39,570 nt of DNA, taken from positions 1 through 39,570 of the forward strand of contig QIAR01000077.1 of the NCBI GenBank assembly GCA_003225595.1. Reading direction: 5' to 3'. The notes under the pieces are model-generated. The model worked only from the letters and a program-made list of their open reading frames with translations, was not told the DNA's origin and searched no databases. The DNA is from Acidobacteriota bacterium (GTDB lineage Bacteria > Acidobacteriota > Terriglobia > Terriglobales > Acidobacteriaceae). Positions 7,840 through 16,714 of the stretch are shown piece after piece (positions within the stretch are counted from its first letter, which is position 1; every line of letters starts with the position of its first letter). The position numbers and the translations under genes were made by a program.

Positions 7840-10659
7840 ATGTCTTCGCGCAGGTGGATTGCGTCGGTCGTGTCCGCGAGTTTGTTACTGGTGGCGACGA
7901 GCTTCGCTCAGACCGCTACCGGCAGCTTACAAGGTGTCGTGAAGGACGCGTCGGGTGCGGTGTTGCAGGGAGTCAAGGTGCTCGCGACGAACTCGGCGAC
8001 TGGGGCGCAGCGCTCCTCGATGACGAACGATCGCGGCGAGTACCTGTTCCTTAACTTGCCACCGAGCCGATATCAGATCCTTGCGCAACATCCGGGTTTC
8101 TCAGACCAGAAGGTAGAGGCCGTCACGGTTAACGTCGGCATCACGGCGACTGTGGATATCTCCATGTCCCTCGCCGCAGTCGCATCCGTGATCAATGTGA
8201 GTTCGGAGGCTCCTACTATCGACGTCCAAAACGTAACGGTTGAGTCGGTAATCACGCAGGAGCAACTCAATTCTCTGCCAACCAACGGGCGGAATTTCCA
8301 GCAGTTGGCGATGTTGTCGCCCATGGCGGACAACGGTAGCCAAAGTGTTGGATCGAGCTTCGACAGCACCAAGACTCGTGTCGGTGCCGTTTCTGTAGGG
8401 GGCGGGCCTGGCCGTTACCTCAACATATCGATTGACGGCGGTGATGCGAACGACGATTTTGTCGGCGGCCAGAATTTGCAAATTAGCCAGGATGCTGTGC
8501 AGGAATTCAGCATTGTTACTCAGCGCTACAACGCCGAGGATGGTCGCGCCAGCCAAGGCGTCATAAATGTCATCACCAAATCGGGTACGAACCATCTGCA
8601 CGGAAGTGGATTCTGGTACTTCCGCGATGCAGCTATCAGCAACGAGAGCCAACTGGACAAGAACTTAGGGCTTCCGAAACCCGACTTTCGGAAGCAGCAG
8701 TACGGTGCGACTCTAGGCGGGCCGGTCAAGCCTGATCGGGTTTTCTTTTTCAGTTCTTTTGAGCGCCAACAAGAACACCAGTTTGCCACCTACACCAGCA
8801 ACGGCGCTTTCCCCACCGTCGATGGAGTTTTCAAGCAACCCTTTTGGCAGAACATGTATATGGCGAAGATGGACGTGCAACTGACGCGTTCCTTGAGCTT
8901 CTTCGGCAGATACACGCAGGAAAACAACAACTTACACAACGACACGGCTGGTGTGCCGAACGTTACTCCGAACACTGTTGTGAACATCAAAAACGATTTC
9001 CACACAGTGACGAGTGGTTTGACCAAGGTGGGGACCAATTGGGTCAATGACCTTCGCTTTCAGTACAGCGATTATCACGGGGCGACGGTTGATCCGCACG
9101 GCAACGAAGATGCTCCCACTCTCGTATTCCCAGACGGAGTGTTCGGACACAATCCGCAGGCGCCACAGTTCAACATTGAGAGAAAGTATCAGTGGCGAGA
9201 GACTTTGTCAGTCACGCGGAAGCAACATAGTTTCAAGGCCGGCACAGAATATATTTACCAACCCGAATTCGGCGGTCAGTTTGGGTTCGGGCGAAACGAA
9301 TTCTTTTACGCAAATGACGATTACAATCCCGCGACGGGAGTCGTAGGGCCAACCAACTCTATTGTGTCATTCGTCACATTTAGCCAGAAGCTGGGCAGCG
9401 CCCTCAACCCGCCTTTGCATTATGTTGGCCTTTTCGCGCAGGATGAGTGGAGGCCCACTTCGCGGATCACCCTGAATCTAGGGTTGCGGTATGACTTTGA
9501 GAAAAACCTATTTGTCCCGCGCAACACGACTACCAACCAGGTTCTTTATCCGGTCACAGGAACTCCCCACGATCGTTATCACAACTTCGCACCCCGGGTT
9601 GGTATTGCCGTGGATTTGTTCGGCAATCGCCGTACAGTTCTGAATGCCGGTTACGGCATGTACTACGAGTACCAAGCGATCACCGCCGCAACCTTGTACG
9701 AAGCGCTTAACCAGCTACCGAATGCTTTCGAAGTGATAGTCATACCTGCCCCGGTTCCATTTGGACCGAACAACATACCCAATTTCACCGGACAACCTGG
9801 CTTTGACATTGGATTCGCAAATAGCCCCAATCTAACCAACCCTCGGGTCCACGAGATCTCGGCAGGGATTTCTCATGAACTAACCGAAGGCGTGGTGTTG
9901 GAGAGTAACTTTGTCTCTAGTCTGGGGCGTGACTTTCCGGTATTCACTGATTTCAATCCCATTATTGATCCGGTGACTGGACAACGTCTAAGGCAGGCAC
10001 AGTTCCCGACTTTGGGCGGCGTGCAGATGTTCGTGAACGGCGGACACAATCGGTATCTCGCTTGGGCCACCCAGATCCGTTATCGCCGACACCGTTTGGA
10101 ATTTCAGGGTTCTTACCGCCTGTCGCAATCGAAGACTGACCAGGACAGCACGCAGGGATCTCCGTCTGACGGCGTGCTCAATACAGCTAATTGGCAAAGG
10201 GATCCCACGGAGTATGGGTATAGCAACTTCGATGAGCGCCACCGCTTCATCGCCAGCTTCGTTTGGAACCTGCCCAAGGGCTTCCTGCTATCCAACATAA
10301 TCAGCGCATCCTCGGGGCGGGCCTACACTCCACTGTGCAACGGCTGCGATGCCAATGGCGACGGCTTTAACGGGTTTTTCGGCATCGGGGATCGTACCGG
10401 TCCGCGTGGCAGCCTACGGGGCGATCCCACCTTTCAACTCGATTTGCGGGGAGCCAAGACATTTACTTTCAGGGAAAAAATGAGTTTGCAGTTGCTGGCT
10501 GAAGTGTTCAATCTAACCAACCGTGCGAACTACGGCAGCAACTTAAACCGGATTACGGCTCCGGATGGCTCAATCATTCCGAATTCCGGTTTCGGGCAAC
10601 CGATTGCTATTTATACGCCGCCGCGACAGGCTCAGATTGGAGTGCGCTTTAGCTTCTGA
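7840..10659 (+). CDS. Oar-like TonB-dependent outer-membrane receptor (copy 1)
   Basis: The 939-residue product starts at an ATG behind GGGAGGAG. It has a signal peptide ending near residue 24 (SFAQ), a carboxypeptidase-regulatory-like beta-sandwich (about 27-115), a plug domain with LPTNGRNFQQLAMLSP and the Oar-type SGTNHLHGSGFWYFRD segment, then a long beta-barrel ending in phenylalanine (GVRFSF). Such receptors import bulky nutrients with TonB energy and are abundant in Acidobacteriota. HyuB follows 46 bases downstream on the same strand, so the imported compound is probably the substrate, or its precursor, of the HyuA/HyuB enzyme. The ligand is unknown. Confidence 0.92.
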   Translation: MSSRRWIASVVSASLLLVATSFAQTATGSLQGVVKDASGAVLQGVKVLATNSATGAQRSSMTNDRGEYLFLNLPPSRYQILAQHPGFSDQKVEAVTVNVGITATVDISMSLAAVASVINVSSEAPTIDVQNVTVESVITQEQLNSLPTNGRNFQQLAMLSPMADNGSQSVGSSFDSTKTRVGAVSVGGGPGRYLNISIDGGDANDDFVGGQNLQISQDAVQEFSIVTQRYNAEDGRASQGVINVITKSGTNHLHGSGFWYFRDAAISNESQLDKNLGLPKPDFRKQQYGATLGGPVKPDRVFFFSSFERQQEHQFATYTSNGAFPTVDGVFKQPFWQNMYMAKMDVQLTRSLSFFGRYTQENNNLHNDTAGVPNVTPNTVVNIKNDFHTVTSGLTKVGTNWVNDLRFQYSDYHGATVDPHGNEDAPTLVFPDGVFGHNPQAPQFNIERKYQWRETLSVTRKQHSFKAGTEYIYQPEFGGQFGFGRNEFFYANDDYNPATGVVGPTNSIVSFVTFSQKLGSALNPPLHYVGLFAQDEWRPTSRITLNLGLRYDFEKNLFVPRNTTTNQVLYPVTGTPHDRYHNFAPRVGIAVDLFGNRRTVLNAGYGMYYEYQAITAATLYEALNQLPNAFEVIVIPAPVPFGPNNIPNFTGQPGFDIGFANSPNLTNPRVHEISAGISHELTEGVVLESNFVSSLGRDFPVFTDFNPIIDPVTGQRLRQAQFPTLGGVQMFVNGGHNRYLAWATQIRYRRHRLEFQGSYRLSQSKTDQDSTQGSPSDGVLNTANWQRDPTEYGYSNFDERHRFIASFVWNLPKGFLLSNIISASSGRAYTPLCNGCDANGDGFNGFFGIGDRTGPRGSLRGDPTFQLDLRGAKTFTFREKMSLQLLAEVFNLTNRANYGSNLNRITAPDGSIIPNSGFGQPIAIYTPPRQAQIGVRFSF

Positions 10660-10705
10660 GAACAACAATTGCCATTGTGCGCAGCTCCAGGGGACAAGCA
10701 ACGTA

Positions 10706-12619
10706 ATGGTCACGGCTCCTGTATCACGGTGGTTCGCTCAAGCATCGGAAGATTTTCTCAATCTTGGTGCGATCCCTCCAGACGTACCTCGCGTGGAGGT
10801 TAGACGGAATGCTCTCGATCCTGTGACGTTCGCAGTCCTGGGTGGAGCACTCTTCTCCATCTGCCAGGAGATGGATATCACTCTGCGCAATACCTCGCTC
10901 TCCCCCATCATTAACATTGGGAAAGACTTCTCATGTGCGATTTTCACGTCCGACGCCCAGCTCGTGGCGCAAGCATGTAACTGTCCGGGTCATGTAGGCT
11001 CGATGCATTACGCGGTGCTCTCCTGTATTTCCTCCTTCGGATTCGAGAACCTGAACGAAGGCGACGTGTACATGCTCAACGATCCATATCAGGGAGGCAC
11101 ACACCTTCCCGACATCACTCTCATTACGCCCGTTTTTTACAAAGACGAGTTAGTAATGTTCGCAGGCAATCGTGCGCATCACAGCGATGTAGGCGGAAGT
11201 TGCCCCGGCAGCTTTCCACTTTCCGATTCAATTTTCGAAGAGGGCATTCGCATTCCGCCAGTTAAGTTCTACGACCGGGGCTCGAAGGTTCCTTCTGTCA
11301 TCAGCATGCTGTTGGCCAACGTTCGCACGCCCGAAGAGGTAGAAGGCGATATCGAAGCGCAACTTGCTGCCAATCGAGCGGGCGCGCGCGGTCTGGTTAG
11401 ACTCATGGACAAGTACGGCCGTGACGTCGTGCTGTGCGCGATCCTCGAGTACATGGATCACTCTGAACGAGCATTTCGCAACAGCTTGAATATTCCCGAC
11501 GGCAGTTACACAGCCGAAGATTGGATGGACGGCGACGGCAAGACGGAAGGGGCACGTAAAATCCGAGCAAACGTCGTCGTAAAAGGTTCGGACGTATTCG
11601 TTGACTTCACCGGGACTGAAGCGCAAGCGCGTGGCCCGATCAATAGCATCTTTCCGACAACTGCGTCGATGGTGGTTGCTGCCCTACTCGCTTTAACCGA
11701 TCCAACCATTATGCCGAACCACGGGTTCTATCGCCCTATACATGTAAAAGCACCGTCGGGAACGCTCGTAAACCCCACCTTTCCCGCTCCGGCGGTCGGA
11801 TTTCCGGACGTTTGTAACCGAATCGTGGAAGTGATCATGGAGGCTCTCACTCCCGTGATCCCCGATCGGGTGATTGCGGCTACCAGCGGCACAACCACCA
11901 ACTGTTTCTTTGGAGGAACCAACCCGACATCCGGGCAGCCCTACGTCTGGTACAACATCAACTCGCAAGGAGGTTGGGGAGGACGCAGCGACGCGGATGG
12001 CTGGCACAACGTGTGTTTTATCGAGGCGAACGGGTGGGACATTCCGGTGGAGACCATCGAATACCGCTATCCGTGGCGTGTACTAGCCTACAAACTTCGC
12101 GATGACGATTCCGGGGCAGGTAAGTTTCGTGGTGGCAAAGGCAATTACCTTGCGCTCACTCCGATCGGACATGACGTCCAGTTCTCAGTAAATGGCGACC
12201 GCGCAGTCACGCTGCCTTACGGACTCTTCGGCGGAAAGCCAGGCGCCAGTGGAAAGTGCACGATTTACCACAAGGATGGCAGGATCGAACGGGTCGCCCC
12301 GAAAATGCTTAAGGCAGATCGTCTCATCGTACGTCAGGACGACGTACTCGTGATCGAAGCGCCGAGCGGTGGAGGTTATGGTAATCCTCTCGAACGCAAC
12401 GTCGACTCCGTTCGAGACGACGTACTCGATGGCATTGTCTCAATTGAATCGGCGCGCCATGATTATGGCGTGGTGTTTTCCGATGGAGGTCGTGTCGTCG
12501 ATTTCATCGCAACCGCGGAACTGCGCGCGCAGATGTTTAATGCATATGAGACGCGATCCGCAGAATTGAACAGCATCAATCGGAAGCCTTACACCCTGGA
12601 CGACGACGCGGGGCATTGA
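10706..12619 (+). CDS. Hydantoinase B/oxoprolinase family subunit (HyuB1)
   Basis: The 637-residue product matches HyuB-type subunits. NDPYQGGTHLPD (125-136) and RAHHSDVGG (156-164) carry the metal-binding histidine and aspartate expected of the family, and the C-terminal SGGGYGNP element is present. HyuB pairs with HyuA to open hydantoin or 5-oxoproline rings with ATP, or to carboxylate ketones in the acetone/acetophenone carboxylases. The start at 10706 follows AGGGGAC; longer frames run into the receptor gene. Its TGA shares one base with the next ATG (TGATG), so translation is coupled. All family metal ligands are present, unlike in HyuB2. Confidence 0.92.
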   Translation: MVTAPVSRWFAQASEDFLNLGAIPPDVPRVEVRRNALDPVTFAVLGGALFSICQEMDITLRNTSLSPIINIGKDFSCAIFTSDAQLVAQACNCPGHVGSMHYAVLSCISSFGFENLNEGDVYMLNDPYQGGTHLPDITLITPVFYKDELVMFAGNRAHHSDVGGSCPGSFPLSDSIFEEGIRIPPVKFYDRGSKVPSVISMLLANVRTPEEVEGDIEAQLAANRAGARGLVRLMDKYGRDVVLCAILEYMDHSERAFRNSLNIPDGSYTAEDWMDGDGKTEGARKIRANVVVKGSDVFVDFTGTEAQARGPINSIFPTTASMVVAALLALTDPTIMPNHGFYRPIHVKAPSGTLVNPTFPAPAVGFPDVCNRIVEVIMEALTPVIPDRVIAATSGTTTNCFFGGTNPTSGQPYVWYNINSQGGWGGRSDADGWHNVCFIEANGWDIPVETIEYRYPWRVLAYKLRDDDSGAGKFRGGKGNYLALTPIGHDVQFSVNGDRAVTLPYGLFGGKPGASGKCTIYHKDGRIERVAPKMLKADRLIVRQDDVLVIEAPSGGGYGNPLERNVDSVRDDVLDGIVSIESARHDYGVVFSDGGRVVDFIATAELRAQMFNAYETRSAELNSINRKPYTLDDDAGH

Positions 12620-14700
12620 TGGCCTCCAACTCGCGGTACATCGTCGGAATTGACATAGGCGGGACGTTCACAGACGTGATCGCCCTGGACGTCGAAACCG
12701 GGCACGCCCTCAGCGCCAAAACACCTACCACTCCCGGCCGGTTCGTCGCTGGAGTTACGAACAGTATCAAGACACTCGGGGTCCCTCTTCATGAAGTAGG
12801 CCAAATCATTCACGGTAGTACAACCTGCACCAATGCTCTGATTGAACGCAAGCACGCTAAGACGGGTTTCATTGGGACCAAAGGCTTTAGTGACGAGTTC
12901 GACATCCAGCGGATGATCCGCCGCTGGGGCAAAACTTCCTGGTCCGCTATCTATGATCTGCATCAGAAAAAACCGGCGCCGTTTGTACGTCGACACTTGA
13001 GGCGCGAGCTGGACGAGCGGGTTGCTTACCCGGGTGTTGTTGTCAAAGAACTCGATTTGGATGAGGTTCGCTGCAAGGCGAAGGAATTGATCGAGGCCGG
13101 GGCGTCGTCGCTAGCTGTCTGCCTGTTGTGGTCAACCGTGAATTCTTCGCACGAGCGCCGAGTGAAGGCATTGATAGATAGCGAATTCAAGAATGTTTAC
13201 GTCAGCATATCCTGTGAGGTGGCCCCTGTCGTGCGGGAGTACGAACGCATGGTGACCACCGCCGTGAATGCGTCGCTGATGCCGGTGATGACCGATTACC
13301 TCGCAACGGTTAAGGAAGAGTTGAATTCAATGGGTTTCCGTGGAAGCCTTTTGCTCATGCAGTCTCACGGCGGAGTGGCGGATCCCGAAGTCTTGAAAGA
13401 GCGGCCGATACTTACGTTGCGAGGAGGCCCAGTTGCTGGCGTGGTTGCTACGAATAACCTGGGCAAGACCCTTGGGACGAAAAGGTTGATCTCCTGCGAT
13501 ATCGGTGGCACAAGCTGTGACACCGCCATCATTCTTGATCACGCTATACCTCTAACCGACGAAACCGAAGTGGACTATTACCCTGTGAAGATCCCCACGG
13601 CTGATATCCACTGCATCGGTGCCGGTGGCGGGAGTATTGCCTACGTGGATGCCGGCGGAGCGCTTCGCGTGGGACCCGAGAGTGCGGGCGCGTCGCCTGG
13701 TCCAGCATGCTACGGATCGGGCACACAGCCTACCTTGACCGATGCGAATCTTGTGCTCGGTCGCTTGAGTGCTGACGAGTTCTGTGGTGGGCAGATCAAG
13801 CTGGACACAGATGCTGCGCGCTCTAGCCTCGAGGCGTTATCGCGCCGGCTTGGCTGTAATGTCACAACCGCCGCCGAAGGCATTGTCCGAGTTGCGGTCG
13901 CCAATATGGCCGAGTCAATTCGCTTGCAGACGATCGATCGGGGCCACGATCCGAGAGAATTTTCGTTGGTGGGATTCGGTGGGGGTGGTCCACTGCATGC
14001 CAGTCTTCTTGCGGAGGCTTCGTCTATTCCCGAGGTCATTATTCCTCTCCAACCTGGTGTTTTCTCGACTGTCGGCATGGTTGTCGCCGAGCTTGGTTAT
14101 CGCAGCCAGACAGGGTGCTTGCAGCCTCTCGCGAGCGTGGATCCCATTAAGCTGGAAAGAAGTTTTCGCGAAATGGAAGCCGCAGGTGCTGCGATGCTCA
14201 GAACAAGTTCAACGAAGCGCGGAGATGTACGGTTTTCTCGATCTGCGGCGATGCGTTACACACTTCAGGAGTGGGAGATTCAGGTCGGGATAGATGTTGG
14301 GCGCATCGATCACCACGGCTTAGAAAAGATTAAGGCGGCATTTCACGCGGCTCATAGAGCGCGATACGCCTTTGCGCCCGAAGATAAGCCGGTTGAGTTT
14401 GTGACTTTATATGTGGATTCTTCTCTCCCCACCCCACCCCTGCGGCACGAACCTCCAGTTCAAGGTGATGGAGACCCGGCCGGTTCACAAAAGGGCACAC
14501 GTGCTGTTTACATCGACGAACGTATGGGCTTTGTGGACGTATCGATTTATGACCGTGTTCGCCTGGAGGCGGATGATGTGATCAATGGACCTTGCATCAT
14601 CGAGGAACTCACCTCCACTACATTTGTCCAAAAGGGTTGGCAAGTGACGGTTGATCCGATGGGTAATCTGATTGTCCGTTCGCTCGAGAGTGAACGTTGA
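12619..14700 (+). CDS. Hydantoinase A/oxoprolinase family ATPase subunit (HyuA1)
   Basis: The 693-residue product is an ASKHA-fold ATPase subunit: phosphate-binding loop GIDIGGTFTD (10-19), second loop CDIGGTSCD (about 293-301), adenosine motif IGAGGGSIA (333-341) and the family signature GPACYG (about 361). It should phosphorylate the substrate carbonyl or enol with ATP while the B subunit does the hydrolysis or carboxylation. The ATG shares one base with the HyuB1 stop, giving a coupled pair. A TTG three bases earlier is in frame but less likely. The substrate cannot be read from the sequence. Confidence 0.92.
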   Translation: MASNSRYIVGIDIGGTFTDVIALDVETGHALSAKTPTTPGRFVAGVTNSIKTLGVPLHEVGQIIHGSTTCTNALIERKHAKTGFIGTKGFSDEFDIQRMIRRWGKTSWSAIYDLHQKKPAPFVRRHLRRELDERVAYPGVVVKELDLDEVRCKAKELIEAGASSLAVCLLWSTVNSSHERRVKALIDSEFKNVYVSISCEVAPVVREYERMVTTAVNASLMPVMTDYLATVKEELNSMGFRGSLLLMQSHGGVADPEVLKERPILTLRGGPVAGVVATNNLGKTLGTKRLISCDIGGTSCDTAIILDHAIPLTDETEVDYYPVKIPTADIHCIGAGGGSIAYVDAGGALRVGPESAGASPGPACYGSGTQPTLTDANLVLGRLSADEFCGGQIKLDTDAARSSLEALSRRLGCNVTTAAEGIVRVAVANMAESIRLQTIDRGHDPREFSLVGFGGGGPLHASLLAEASSIPEVIIPLQPGVFSTVGMVVAELGYRSQTGCLQPLASVDPIKLERSFREMEAAGAAMLRTSSTKRGDVRFSRSAAMRYTLQEWEIQVGIDVGRIDHHGLEKIKAAFHAAHRARYAFAPEDKPVEFVTLYVDSSLPTPPLRHEPPVQGDGDPAGSQKGTRAVYIDERMGFVDVSIYDRVRLEADDVINGPCIIEELTSTTFVQKGWQVTVDPMGNLIVRSLESER

Positions 14701-16499
14701 GCTCAAGCATCATGCAAACCGACAGCACTGAATTGACGCTCCTGCACAATCGCCTGACCAGTATCTGCCGAGAGATGGGCGTCGCTATGATGAAGACCGC
14801 CTACTCACCAGTCTTCAATGAAGGCTTCGATTTTGTGTGCTCGTTATTCGACCGCGAAGGGCGCATGATCGCGCAGGCCGAATACAACCCCTCGATGCTT
14901 GGAGCCGCAATCTACACAGTCGAATGGATGCTCAATGAGATCGGAGTGGAATGTTTCCGACAAGGGGATGTTTGGGTTCACAACGATCCATATCGGGGTG
15001 GCTGTCACCTACCTGAACACATGCTGCTAAAGCCCGTTTTCCACAAGGATGAACTGTTTGGCTTCGCAGCCACCATTGGCCACATTGCTGAGATTGGGGG
15101 AAAAGCAGTGGGTGCTCTCGCCGGAGACGCTACCGAAATCTACCAGGAAGGGTTGCGTCTACCGCCTGTGAAACTGATGGATCGTGGCGAGCATGCCATG
15201 GATATTTGGAAGATTCTGATGACAAACCATCGCACTCCGAAGTTGACATGGGGTGACCTTCACGCAATGCTCGGATCTCTCCACATCGGCGAGAGCCGGC
15301 TAATTGAGCTGTTGGAAGCGCGTGGCCTATCCCGGACCCTCGATGAAACTAAAGAACTCATGCAACGTGCGGAAGCTTGGATGCGGCGAGAGATCGAAGC
15401 CATACCCGACGGCGAATACCGCTTCGAGGATTGGATGGAGAACGACGGGATAACGGACGAGCCACGCCGGATAAAGGTCGCCGTTTCCGTTCGTGGCGGG
15501 GAAATCATCGCTGATTTCACCGGCACTGACCCCCAAACACGTGGACCCATTAATGCCACGTATGCGGTGACGGCGGCTGCTACCTACAATGCTGCGTTCC
15601 ATCTCACCGATCCCCAAGTCCCACGCAATGCGGGTTGCTACCGGCCCATCAAGATAATCGCTCCGCCTGGAACGCTGGTGAATGTCCAGCACCCGGCGCC
15701 GGAGATCGGCGGTAATTCCGAGACGCACTGCCGGATAATCGGGGTAGTCATGGGCGCCCTTGCCCAAGCGGTGCCTGAGCGGGCCGCCGCGGCCGACGGC
15801 GCAACAGGCTGCAATTTCTTGTTTGGGGGGATTCACCCGGACACGGGTGAGTTTTACGCTAACTATCACTTCGAAAATGTTGGATGGGGTGCCGCTGCCA
15901 ACCACGACGGTAACGACGCCCAGTGTGCGCCCCTGGCCATCAGTCGCAATGTGCCGGTAGAAGTTTTCGAGACCCGATATCCAATTCTTGTACGGTCGTT
16001 GCGACTCCTGACGGACAGTGGTGGCGCCGGTCTGTTCCGCGGAGGTCTGGGAACGGAACGAATTCTTGAGATTCGTGCCCCGGAGATGACGGTCAGTGCG
16101 CTCTTTGATCGCATGAGAATCCCACCCTGGGGTTTGCAGGGCGGGAGCGCGGGGGGAACCACCAGTATTTCTATCCGTCGCGCTGGTGATAGCGACTTCC
16201 GCCTTTTCACGGATGTTTTCCACACCGTAACTCCATCCAAGTTTTCGAACATCATCGTGCGTCAGGGTGACCTCATACGGATTGTGAGTAGTGGGGGCGG
16301 AGGGTATGGAGATCCTTTCCAGCGCCCTGCACGCAAAGTGTTAAACGACGTGCTCGATCGCTACGTCTCGCCCCAGCAGGCAAGGAATCTGTACGGAGTT
16401 GTTTTGCGCGAGGGGGAAGGAACTTTGTCTTTCGACGAAGCGCCATCGAGAACGATGGCTGGTGAACGTGGCGCTGCGTCGGTAAATCTCAAAGCGTGA
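14697..16499 (+). CDS. Hydantoinase B/oxoprolinase family subunit (HyuB2)
   Basis: A second, clearly divergent HyuB of about 600 residues. It keeps NDPYRGGCHLPE (96-107) and the SGGGYGDP end, but where HyuB1 has H-H-S-D-V-G-G it reads H129-I-A-E132-I-G-G, so one histidine is missing and the aspartate is a glutamate. The TTG at 14697 overlaps the HyuA1 stop (TTGA); an ATG at 14712 is the alternative, and neither has a strong ribosome site. It is followed by the Cys4 gene with another four-base overlap. The altered site suggests a different metal, a different substrate or a structural role in a mixed complex. Confidence 0.9.
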   Translation: MSSSIMQTDSTELTLLHNRLTSICREMGVAMMKTAYSPVFNEGFDFVCSLFDREGRMIAQAEYNPSMLGAAIYTVEWMLNEIGVECFRQGDVWVHNDPYRGGCHLPEHMLLKPVFHKDELFGFAATIGHIAEIGGKAVGALAGDATEIYQEGLRLPPVKLMDRGEHAMDIWKILMTNHRTPKLTWGDLHAMLGSLHIGESRLIELLEARGLSRTLDETKELMQRAEAWMRREIEAIPDGEYRFEDWMENDGITDEPRRIKVAVSVRGGEIIADFTGTDPQTRGPINATYAVTAAATYNAAFHLTDPQVPRNAGCYRPIKIIAPPGTLVNVQHPAPEIGGNSETHCRIIGVVMGALAQAVPERAAAADGATGCNFLFGGIHPDTGEFYANYHFENVGWGAAANHDGNDAQCAPLAISRNVPVEVFETRYPILVRSLRLLTDSGGAGLFRGGLGTERILEIRAPEMTVSALFDRMRIPPWGLQGGSAGGTTSISIRRAGDSDFRLFTDVFHTVTPSKFSNIIVRQGDLIRIVSSGGGGYGDPFQRPARKVLNDVLDRYVSPQQARNLYGVVLREGEGTLSFDEAPSRTMAGERGAASVNLKA

Positions 16500-16714
16500 A
16501 GGTTGCAATGGGTGAATGGGCCGACAGAGGGCGAGCGAGCGATTACTTTCAGCAGCAAAATGTGCATTGTTCCGCTTGCGGAAAGATGATCCCCCGGCGC
16601 GCGTGGGTCGTAGTTAGAGATGGGAAAGAGCTGCTTTTCTGTGAGCCAGACTGCGAGCGGATTTACGACGATTACTGCATACCACGTTACGGGGCGACGA
16701 TCCGGTGGCGATAA
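16496..16714 (+). CDS. Tiny Cys4 zinc-ribbon protein inside the Hyu operon
   Basis: The 72-residue product carries C25-x2-C28-x20-C49-x3-C53, plus C61, a pattern like TRASH/MYM-type zinc sites. It is wedged between HyuB2 (GTGA overlap) and HyuA2 (10-base overlap), so it is almost certainly co-translated with them. An ATG at 16508 with AAGG just before it is an alternative start. Acetone and acetophenone carboxylases, built from HyuA/HyuB-like subunits, also have a small extra subunit, and in acetone carboxylase it binds zinc. By analogy this could be a third subunit, but similarity to those larger proteins was not established. A metal chaperone is the other option. Confidence 0.75.
   Translation: MKVAMGEWADRGRASDYFQQQNVHCSACGKMIPRRAWVVVRDGKELLFCEPDCERIYDDYCIPRYGATIRWR

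Noticed and set aside
15327-16223. Long minus-strand frame of 298 codons inside HyuB2
   Set aside because: Shadow of a strongly supported gene in a GC-rich region; no ribosome site or recognisable motif.
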